A DNA stretch of 41,180 nt from Microcaldota archaeon. GTDB lineage: Archaea > Micrarchaeota > Micrarchaeia > Anstonellales > Bilamarchaeaceae. A program made the translations under genes and the position numbers. This document shows, one piece after another, positions 1 through 6,660 of this stretch; the first letter of the stretch is position 1; every line of letters starts with the position of its first letter. The stretch lies in contig JAKQHW010000067.1 of NCBI GenBank assembly GCA_029557835.1, forward strand, positions 1 to 41,180, given 5' to 3'. The notes below the pieces were generated by a model, which saw nothing but the letters and a program-made list of their open reading frames with translations, made no database searches and had not been told where the DNA came from.

Positions 1-10
1 CCTTTTCGAG

Positions 11-2389
11 ATGTTCGACAACTGGGGGGTGATAGCGCTCCTGGAGATCGTGTGCCTTGCGCCTTTTGCCGCATACCCGCTCGCGGTGCTTGCCGGATTC
101 GTTTATTTCATGATGGCGTGGGGCAGCCTGCACTTCGGCTCCGCGAAGAGCGTTATAATCTCCGTTCCGGCCGTCCTGCTCATATTGCTTTTGTCCTCCC
201 TTTGGGTCGCCCCCAACAACGCATACCTTCCGGTGGCGATGGGGCTGTACGAGCCAGGGGTGCAGGCGGTTATGCTGTCCAAGCCCGCGCTCGGGCTAGG
301 GGAGTTCTCGGGCGCAATCGGGCCCGCGCTTGCGAATGCGTTCAACTTTGCGGGCGCAAAGGACATCTTCCCCGCGATGGGGAAGATATACGACAACCTG
401 ATGCGGCTGCTGTTCATGGACTTCGGGCTTTTCCAGGTGGCTGTTTGGGCGCTTGCGCTTTATCTGGTGGGATGGCTGCCCGCCCAGCTGAGGGGGAAAT
501 GGGCGCAGGCAATGTCCGCTTCCGCGCTCCTCATCGTCCCGGTTTCATATTTCGCGATGGGGGCTGTGCTTAATTTCGCCTTCAACCCCCTCATGGTGTT
601 TTACATAATCGCGACCGTCGCCCTGTTCGGGGCGCTTGAGTTCGCCGGGATAAAAATCTCAAAGGAGAAGCAGATAAGGGCAAAGCAGAAGCTGAAGGGG
701 TTCGGGAAGATGGGCGTGCAGGACCTCCAGCTGGGGGCGGGGGAGGCCGGCCTCGGGGACGTGGGCGGCTATGAGGACGTGAAGAAGGAGCTCAAGGACT
801 CCATAATCACGCCCCTGCAGGAGAGGGAGCTCGCGGACGCGTATGGATTGAAGCCTCCCTCCGGGGTGCTGCTTTTCGGCCCGCCGGGTACGGGAAAGAC
901 AATGCTGATGAGGGCGCTTTCCAAGGAATTGGGATATGGTTTCTATTATGTGAAAACATCGGAGATTTTGAGCAAGTGGGTGGGCGAGAGCGAGAAGAAC
1001 GTGAGCGAGCTTTTCGGGAACGCGAGAAAATCCGCCCCCGCGATAATATTTTTCGACGAGATTGACGCGATAGGGAAGAAACGGAGCGAATCCGGGGTGG
1101 ACGAGGTCGGGCCCCGCGTGCTGAGCACCCTGCTCCAGGAGATAGACGGGTACAAGGACGACAAGAAGCCGGTGATAGTGGTCGGGGCCACGAACGTGCC
1201 CAACAAGCTGGACCCCGCGCTCATGAGGCCCGGGAGGTTTGACAAGATAATCTACATGCACCTTCCGGACTTTGATGCGAGGAAGGCGATATTCAGGGTG
1301 CACCTTGCGAAGATACCCACCTCCCCTGATGTGGATGTGGATGCGCTTGCGAAGAAGAGCGAAAGGTATTCGGGCGCGGACATAAAGAACGTGGTCACCG
1401 AGGCGCTGAACGCCGCGGCGCAGCAGGCGAAGGCGGCGAAGAAGATAATCCCTGTAACGATGGCCGACCTGCTCAGGGTGCTGGAATACACCAAGCCGAG
1501 CACCACTTTCTCCCAGCTTGATGAGTATGAGGAGTTCAAGACAGATTTCGAGCGCTCCGTGGCCCGGGAAGTGAAGCCCGCGGTGGAGGATAAGAGGGTT
1601 GGGTGGAAGGACGTCGCGGACCTGGAAGACGTGAAGGGCGCGTTCAGGGAGGCGATTGAGTTGCCCCTCCTTCACCCCGAGCTCATGGAGAAATACGGGG
1701 TGAGGCCGACAAGGGGGATGCTTATGTTCGGGCCGCCGGGGTGCGGGAAGACGCTTGTGGTGAAGGCGGCGGCATCCGAGATGGACATAACCATGGTCAC
1801 GGTCAGCGGGGCCCAGCTCATGAAGAAGGGGTACGGGCACGCGGTGACGGTCATAAAGGAGACCTTCAACAGGGCGAGGGAGAACCCGCCCTCGATAATT
1901 TTTGTGGACGAGATAGAGACCATTGCGCCCTCAAGGGAGACGGGGCGGGCGGACATAGTGGGGCAATTTTTGACCGAGATGGACGGGCTCAAGGAGCTGA
2001 AGGGGGTTGTGGTCGTTGGCGCGACAAACAAGCCGTCAATGCTGGACCCGGCGATACTGAGGCCGGGGAGGTTTGACAAGATTTTCTACATCCATCCCCC
2101 GGATGCGCCGGGGAGGGAACAGCTCTTCAAAATCCATTTGGGCGGGCTGGCGAAGGGGCTGGATTTGGGAAAGCTGGCGCGGCTCTCGGAAGGGTTCTCC
2201 GGGGCGGACATCGCAGCCCTTGCGCAGGAGGTGAAGATGCACATGGTCAGGGAAAGGATTGCGGAGAGGGAGCCCCACATAAGTACGGACGATGTGCTGA
2301 GGATGCTATCTATGAGAAGGCCGTCCATAACCCGGCAGGCGCTGATGGAATACGAGGCGTTCATGCAGGAATACGGGGAGAGACACTGA
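11..2389 (+). CDS. Membrane-anchored tandem AAA+ ATPase (CDC48/VAT-like, N domain replaced by TM helices)
   Basis: The 792-residue protein has about five hydrophobic segments in residues 1-215, then two AAA+ modules. D1 has Walker A GPPGTGKT near residue 290, Walker B IIFFDEID and the sensor/second-region motif RPGRFDKI. D2 has Walker A GPPGCGKT near residue 574, Walker B IIFVDEIE and again RPGRFDKI. This is the CDC48/VAT two-ring layout, but the usual double-psi-barrel N domain is absent and a membrane domain stands in its place. D2 lacks the WFGESE-type pore-loop stretch (GYGHAV instead), and the usual Arg-finger context ADRV reads ADIV, so D2 may be catalytically altered (inference). Expected role: ATP-driven unfolding or extraction of membrane proteins at the cytoplasmic face. 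The frame is open to the window edge, so the true start may lie upstream of position 11. Confidence 0.88.
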   Translation: MFDNWGVIALLEIVCLAPFAAYPLAVLAGFVYFMMAWGSLHFGSAKSVIISVPAVLLILLLSSLWVAPNNAYLPVAMGLYEPGVQAVMLSKPALGLGEFSGAIGPALANAFNFAGAKDIFPAMGKIYDNLMRLLFMDFGLFQVAVWALALYLVGWLPAQLRGKWAQAMSASALLIVPVSYFAMGAVLNFAFNPLMVFYIIATVALFGALEFAGIKISKEKQIRAKQKLKGFGKMGVQDLQLGAGEAGLGDVGGYEDVKKELKDSIITPLQERELADAYGLKPPSGVLLFGPPGTGKTMLMRALSKELGYGFYYVKTSEILSKWVGESEKNVSELFGNARKSAPAIIFFDEIDAIGKKRSESGVDEVGPRVLSTLLQEIDGYKDDKKPVIVVGATNVPNKLDPALMRPGRFDKIIYMHLPDFDARKAIFRVHLAKIPTSPDVDVDALAKKSERYSGADIKNVVTEALNAAAQQAKAAKKIIPVTMADLLRVLEYTKPSTTFSQLDEYEEFKTDFERSVAREVKPAVEDKRVGWKDVADLEDVKGAFREAIELPLLHPELMEKYGVRPTRGMLMFGPPGCGKTLVVKAAASEMDITMVTVSGAQLMKKGYGHAVTVIKETFNRARENPPSIIFVDEIETIAPSRETGRADIVGQFLTEMDGLKELKGVVVVGATNKPSMLDPAILRPGRFDKIFYIHPPDAPGREQLFKIHLGGLAKGLDLGKLARLSEGFSGADIAALAQEVKMHMVRERIAEREPHISTDDVLRMLSMRRPSITRQALMEYEAFMQEYGERH

Positions 2390-2544
2390 TAGTGCTAAGA
2401 GTTGCAAAGTGAAGTGGGAGGGGGTCAGAAAGATAGAAGAAAATGGGGGGATTCGGTCGACGCCCCGTTGCAGGGAATTGCAGTGAAGAGGGGCGGAGGG
2501 CGAACTGTGCCCTCCCCGCGTTTTCTCTGGGGAGAGGCACTGAA

Positions 2545-3114
2545 TTATAGGGGCTTTACCGCGATTACCCCTGCCCTTGTCTTGTAGAACGTGTAGCCCA
2601 TCTTCATGAGCACCTTCTCGGTTTTAGTGCCCCTCTGGGAAATGACATCATCCACGTTCCCGTCCGGGTTCAGGGGGGTGGTGATGGTGACTGCGAATTT
2701 GAACTCCCTCGCCCTCCCCTCTATCTCCCGGTGGTCCACGAGGAGCTCGCGCAATCCCTTGCCCTCGTATGGGAGGAGGACCGCGTCGTCCTCCAAAAAT
2801 ATTGCATTGGTGTATCCCCCCTCCAATTGGAGGTTGGAGGGGTTGTAGGCCGTGCCCCAGGCGAGCCCGACAGCAACGAGCATCCTGCCCACGTACGCGC
2901 CGTAGCTCATGTTGCGCTTCAGCACCTCCCGCACCTCGTCATCCGTGACCGAGAAAAGGCATTTCCTCATTATCACGGTGACTTCCTCCGTGTCCTCAGG
3001 CTTGAGGCGCTTTATCTCCGCCTCCTCCATGTCTATTGGTGAGCGCACGCGCATCTTTGGGGAGGCCTTCTCCTCCTTTTTCTCCTCTATTATCGCGTTC
3101 TTGAAGTCACTCAT
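2545..3114 (-). CDS. GNAT-like N-acetyltransferase domain protein
   Basis: The protein has 189 residues. After a charged N-terminal tail (about residues 1-30), the sequence reads like a divergent GNAT fold: a strand-rich middle (GLAWGTAYN, then NAIFLEDDAVLLP) followed by YEGKGLRELLVDH, which resembles the acetyl-CoA pyrophosphate-loop motif A (Q/RxxGxG/A), and a strand KFAVTITTP. The canonical R/Q-x-x-G-x-G is imperfect, so acetyltransferase activity is an inference. A TATA-like palindrome lies 28 nt upstream of the ATG at 3114, consistent with a leaderless or short-leader message. It is transcribed leftward downstream of the zinc-ribbon gene, whose stop codon falls inside that promoter element. 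Alternatives: a non-catalytic GNAT-fold protein. Confidence 0.6.
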   Translation of the reverse strand: MSDFKNAIIEEKKEEKASPKMRVRSPIDMEEAEIKRLKPEDTEEVTVIMRKCLFSVTDDEVREVLKRNMSYGAYVGRMLVAVGLAWGTAYNPSNLQLEGGYTNAIFLEDDAVLLPYEGKGLRELLVDHREIEGRAREFKFAVTITTPLNPDGNVDDVISQRGTKTEKVLMKMGYTFYKTRAGVIAVKPL

Positions 3115-3134
3115 CAGGAATAATCTCCGCTGAG

Positions 3135-3149
3135 GAGTTTTTAAAACTC
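3135..3149 (-). promoter_or_regulatory. TATA box inside a 15-nt palindrome, for the GNAT-like gene
   Basis: GAGTTTTTAAAACTC is a perfect inverted repeat (7 + 1 + 7). Its AT centre is 28 nt upstream of the ATG at 3114 and it overlaps the stop codon of the upstream zinc-ribbon gene (3148-3150). It can serve as TATA box; the symmetry could also mark a regulator site (inference). Confidence 0.5.
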
Positions 3150-3483
3150 ACATAAAGCGGGTGTTGCAGACCGGGCAGCGCGTATAGAGGGTTTCCATCT
3201 CGTAGCCGCAGATGGGGCATCTCCAGACCTGCTTTTTGGCGCGGGCAAGCTCTGCCTCGAAATTGTAGTTGCATTGGGGGCATATTTTCGCGTCCAGCTC
3301 GCACAATTCGGAGCATTTGGGGCATTTCTTCCTGAACATGGACTTTATGCGCACCCCGCAGGAGGGGCAGCGCTCCATATTGAGGGTGACCTTTGCGCCG
3401 CAGGAGGGGCACTTGTAATCCTTGTCCGCAAGGGTGGTTTTCTTCCTGGAGAGGGCCTCCCCTATCGCGTCTAGGAGCCCCAT
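3148..3483 (-). CDS. Multi zinc-ribbon protein
   Basis: A 111-residue protein beginning MGLLDAIGEAL. Four CxxC-type knuckle pairs are visible: CPSCG and CPSCG (residues about 24-43), CPKC followed by CPQCN, then CPICG and CPVCN near the C-terminus. These should form three zinc ribbons built from pairs of CxxC knuckles. No catalytic domain is visible; such proteins usually mediate protein or nucleic-acid contacts. I chose the ATG at 3483 over an upstream in-frame ATG at 3534 because the upstream extension lies inside the preceding gene and is low-complexity. The chosen start overlaps the end of the surface-protein gene by 13 nt, so the two are probably co-transcribed and translationally coupled. 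Confidence 0.75.
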   Translation of the reverse strand: MGLLDAIGEALSRKKTTLADKDYKCPSCGAKVTLNMERCPSCGVRIKSMFRKKCPKCSELCELDAKICPQCNYNFEAELARAKKQVWRCPICGYEMETLYTRCPVCNTRFM

Positions 3484-4472
3484 CTGAACACCGCGAATGG
3501 CAGAAGCGCGAGGAGCACCAGCATGGACGGGCACATCGGCTTATCACTGCCGCCTGGCTGGGTTGAGGGCGGCTGGGAGCCCGCGGGGGTTCCGGCGGGG
3601 GGCGCATCGCCCGGAGCCACGTCCTGCACCTGCGCGCCAAGGCACTGGGAGGACATTGCGGAATTGAGTGCCGCGAGGCTTGTTTCGTAATTTCCGTCCC
3701 TAACCCGGGCTTTTAGCGCGTCTATCTGCGTGCGCACCGCGCCCGAGTTGCATCCCCTTGAGTTCGCAAGGGATTCCGCGTTTGTTATCTCCGCGATTGC
3801 GGCGGAGCAATGGGAAGAGCTGTCCTTTATCGAACGGAGGTCGTTTATCGCGCCCTCCAAAAGAAGGCGCGCATCGTCAACCCTGCATTCCTTCAAAAGT
3901 GCGGCGGACCGGTTGTCCAGCCCCCCAAGCGCGGAAAGGTCTTCTTTCAACTTGCAGCACAAGGTCCCGTCCGCGCTGCAGAAGGAGAGCGCCTGCGCAT
4001 CGGAAAGTTCCCGCCGGTATTCCGCGGTCTTGTTTTCAACAATTGTTTCCTTCGTGGTCTTCACATGGTTGAGCGGAAAGCTCATCTCCGCCTCGTACCT
4101 TGTGGAGCCGCGGGACATGGTCGCCTTTATGAGCTCAAGGGTTTCGGTGCGCTCCCCGGTCCCGCCCAAATAAAGCGGAAGGCGGACATTGCACTCCTTC
4201 CCGTACTGGAGCACCCCGCATTCAAAGAACTGCACCCAGTCCCCGGTGGTCGCGTTCTTGTAGTAGAAATATGCATCAGTGCGCTCCCCGAACGGGTTGG
4301 GCGTCCAGACATCCACGGTTACATAGGAGGGGCCCTTTCCCCCGGATTCGCAATTCTGCACCAGCACCGCCCTCGTGGGGTCCTGCGAATCGACCTCACG
4401 GATGTATATCTCCCAGGCCTCGCAGAAAGCGAGGCCGCAAACGACCAGCAGAAGAAAAATCGCGGCTTTCAT
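3471..4472 (-). CDS. Secreted surface protein with C-terminal membrane anchor
   Basis: About 333 residues. An N-terminal signal peptide (MKAAIFLLLVVCGLAFCEAW) is followed by a beta-rich ectodomain with several Cys residues, a helical region (about residues 150-280) with spaced Cys and coiled-coil character, a Pro/Gly/Ser/Thr-rich linker, and a C-terminal hydrophobic stretch (MLVLLALLPFAVF) ending in a basic residue. This is the layout of a surface protein anchored by its C-terminus. The start was set at 4472 because the shared TATA box (4494-4501) lies 25 nt away; an upstream in-frame ATG at 4487 would sit only about 10 nt from the box. It is divergent to the large membrane-protein operon and shares its promoter, which suggests a functional link. 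No family was recognised. Confidence 0.7.
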   Translation of the reverse strand: MKAAIFLLLVVCGLAFCEAWEIYIREVDSQDPTRAVLVQNCESGGKGPSYVTVDVWTPNPFGERTDAYFYYKNATTGDWVQFFECGVLQYGKECNVRLPLYLGGTGERTETLELIKATMSRGSTRYEAEMSFPLNHVKTTKETIVENKTAEYRRELSDAQALSFCSADGTLCCKLKEDLSALGGLDNRSAALLKECRVDDARLLLEGAINDLRSIKDSSSHCSAAIAEITNAESLANSRGCNSGAVRTQIDALKARVRDGNYETSLAALNSAMSSQCLGAQVQDVAPGDAPPAGTPAGSQPPSTQPGGSDKPMCPSMLVLLALLPFAVFRWGS

Positions 4473-4493
4473 AGGGGGGATTCGCAAGAAGCA

Positions 4494-4501
4494 TTTATAT
4501 A
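4494..4501. promoter_or_regulatory. Shared bidirectional TATA box
   Basis: TTTATATA on the plus strand reads TATATAAA on the minus strand, so both orientations are good archaeal TATA boxes. Its centre is 26 nt from the rightward ATG (4523) and 25 nt from the leftward ATG (4472). Both genes would therefore be leaderless. The two start positions are 51 nt apart. Confidence 0.7.
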
Positions 4502-4522
4502 CTTTACAGAAGAGGTTGGGGC

Positions 4523-5779
4523 ATGCGGGGGTTGCTGTTTGCGGTGCTTCTGGTCACACTATGCTTCGCCAGCGCGCCCCCGAAAGTCGAGCTCCCAAAG
4601 CTGGGAATTGCGGAAAATCCGGCGTTTCTTGGTGCAATAATCCTGTTATCCGTGGCTTTCGCAGTCCTTTCCTACACAATATCAACTGCGATACAGAATG
4701 CGTCCGCAATCGCCTGGAGCAAGGAGCAGCTCAGGGAGGTGATTGTGGGGGTAATAATCGTAATTTTGGTCTATGGGGCCAATGTCACGGCAAATGAAAT
4801 GATAAAGAGCATGACCGGGCACAACAATGCGGTCGAGCTGGGGAGCGCGGTCCTGGACGGGCTCATAGGAGACCTGGAAATGATTTATGGGAAGATAGGG
4901 GAGGCGTATTTCTCAGTTGCGGTCCAGCAGGGGATGAGCGTGAGCATAGTGGAAGCGGTGCCGCCAATCAAATTCTTCTTCATGCAGCCGGCCATATACT
5001 ATGCGAATGACTCGATGCCTTATTACGGAATAAGCCCGGTGCTGCAGATGCTTAGCCAGGCATCTTCCCAGATAACAATACAGATATTGAGCTTCAAGGT
5101 GCTTAAGCTCCTGTTGTTATACATCGGAGGAGTGGTCCCGGGCTTCCTCCTTCCCATCGGGTTTGCGTTCAGGGTTTTCCCCATGACAAAAAGGACCGGG
5201 GACACCCTCATAGCCCTAAGTCTGGGGGCGCTGTTCATGCTGCCGGCATCCCTGGTGGTGGTCGGGGAGCTGAAGGAGATAAGCCCTCTGGACAACGTAA
5301 GAGCCGCGGAAAGGGAAACTTTCTACGATAACGTGGATCCGGTCTTCTTCTCGCAGGCCAGCGCGGCGCTTATAACCGGGCTCTGCCAGAACACTGCGGT
5401 AAAAATAGCTTTTGGATTCGGGGAATTCTTCTGGGGGACAATTTTCGGGCTTATTGCCTCGGCGCCAGAGGCCTTTACTACTTTTTTCTTCTGGTTTGAT
5501 AAATTCGTGAGCATGGTGTGGCCCTGGGTGATTTACGGGCTGCAGACGTTGTACGGGCTGATACTGGCAGGAATAGTGCACGGCATGGACATGGACTCCA
5601 TATATGCCAGAACCGTAAAGCCAATAGTTGAAATACTCATGCCCGCGGTGAGCGAGATAACTATGTTTTCGATAATCAGCATAATAACCATAGCAACAAT
5701 AACATACACCGGAACGAAATCGATATCAACCGCACTAGGCGGGGAGCACACCTTCTACGGGCTTACGAGGATGATATGA
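4523..5779 (+). CDS. Polytopic membrane protein, paralogue 1 of the envelope operon
   Basis: A 418-residue protein with an N-terminal signal-like segment (LLFAVLLVTLCFASAPP) and about seven further hydrophobic helices. It has the core shared by the next five genes: an early helix followed by an amphipathic segment (AWSKEQLREVIVGVIIV), a central motif LLPIGFAFRVFPMTKRTGD followed by a hydrophobic helix, and a C-terminal tail ALGGEHTFYGLTRMI. The layout, several TM helices around a conserved cytoplasmic-type loop, recalls VirB6/TrbL proteins of type IV secretion, but similarity is by architecture only. It is leaderless from the TATA box at 4494. It opens an operon of at least eight genes, and its stop overlaps the next start (ATGATGA). 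Confidence 0.8.
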   Translation: MRGLLFAVLLVTLCFASAPPKVELPKLGIAENPAFLGAIILLSVAFAVLSYTISTAIQNASAIAWSKEQLREVIVGVIIVILVYGANVTANEMIKSMTGHNNAVELGSAVLDGLIGDLEMIYGKIGEAYFSVAVQQGMSVSIVEAVPPIKFFFMQPAIYYANDSMPYYGISPVLQMLSQASSQITIQILSFKVLKLLLLYIGGVVPGFLLPIGFAFRVFPMTKRTGDTLIALSLGALFMLPASLVVVGELKEISPLDNVRAAERETFYDNVDPVFFSQASAALITGLCQNTAVKIAFGFGEFFWGTIFGLIASAPEAFTTFFFWFDKFVSMVWPWVIYGLQTLYGLILAGIVHGMDMDSIYARTVKPIVEILMPAVSEITMFSIISIITIATITYTGTKSISTALGGEHTFYGLTRMI

Positions 5780-6660
5780 TGAGGGCCCTCCTTGCGTTCC
5801 TGCTCCTTTTCCCGCTTTCCTTTGCCGGATGCGGCATAATGGACGAGGATGCGGACTCCGCCTTCCTGGAAGCAATGCCCATAATATCCGCGGCGATAAT
5901 GCTATCTGTCCTGGTGGCCGCAATCGCGTACATGGCCGGGAGCTTCACGCGCAACCCACAGCTGCTGGTATTCAGCAAGGACCAGATATTCCACACCTTT
6001 GTCTCGGTGCTGCTTGTGGTGTCAATAGAAGGGATATTCTTCTTCACGTGCATAATGGCAAGCCAGGCGGCCGGGGGCGTGGACATGCAGGGCGCATCAA
6101 TCAATTATTTGAGGGCGTTGCACGTTGAGGGCGGGCAGATGCTAACCACGATAATGAAGAGATCAATAGACTACAAGTTCGATGCGGTCGATTTCTTCGG
6201 ATACCAGGTGCCGTTCCTTGGAGGGGAGACTTTCTGGTACAATGCATACAAAAATGCGTATTCCCGCCACCTGGAGATAGTTTTTGACATGGTCATGGTG
6301 GGATACGTGAGCGCCGGGGTGCAATACAACATCATGTCGTTCCTGCCTCGGCTCGCGCTGGGCATAATGGTCCCGTTGGGGCTGGTGATCCGTTGCATCC
6401 CGAAGGCGCGCGAGGCCGGGAACATGGTGATTGCGGTCGCATTGGCCATTTACGTGGTCATTCCATTCACCTATGCGGTGCATTCCACCATGAGGGACAC
6501 CCCGGTCCCATGGTATTCCGGGGAGATGGATGAGACGGGGATATCTTTTGAACAGGTTGCATTGTACATGTTCCAGACGATATTCCTACCAAACCTTTCG
6601 CTGGTGATTTTTGCGACCGCGGTGGGCGGGCTGATGAAGGTGGCGAAGGTGATCCCATGA
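5776..6660 (+). CDS. Polytopic membrane protein, paralogue 2
   Basis: 294 residues, the shortest of the six. It begins with a signal peptide ending SFAGC, which fits an archaeal lipobox, so a lipid-modified N-terminal Cys is possible. The shared core is clear: FSKDQIFHTFVSVLLV after the first TM helix, then the central motif IMVPLGLVIRCIPKAREAGN followed by a hydrophobic helix, and a final TM ending GGLMKVAKVIP. The central Arg and Pro are kept, but Thr-Arg is replaced by Ala-Arg. The start overlaps the previous stop by 4 nt, and the GGATGAT just upstream matches the archaeal anti-Shine-Dalgarno. Function unknown; probably a subunit of the same membrane complex. Confidence 0.8.
   Translation: MMRALLAFLLLFPLSFAGCGIMDEDADSAFLEAMPIISAAIMLSVLVAAIAYMAGSFTRNPQLLVFSKDQIFHTFVSVLLVVSIEGIFFFTCIMASQAAGGVDMQGASINYLRALHVEGGQMLTTIMKRSIDYKFDAVDFFGYQVPFLGGETFWYNAYKNAYSRHLEIVFDMVMVGYVSAGVQYNIMSFLPRLALGIMVPLGLVIRCIPKAREAGNMVIAVALAIYVVIPFTYAVHSTMRDTPVPWYSGEMDETGISFEQVALYMFQTIFLPNLSLVIFATAVGGLMKVAKVIP

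Noticed and set aside
659-1840. Long antisense open frame (393 codons) opposite the AAA+ gene
   Set aside because: Pro/His/Arg/Leu-rich translation typical of the complement of GC-rich coding DNA; the plus strand encodes unmistakable AAA+ motifs.
2402-2587. Possible 61-codon gene after the AAA+ ATPase
   Set aside because: Low-complexity Gly/Arg-rich translation, no start signal, and it runs into the 3' end of the GNAT-like gene; the gap is better left as intergenic.
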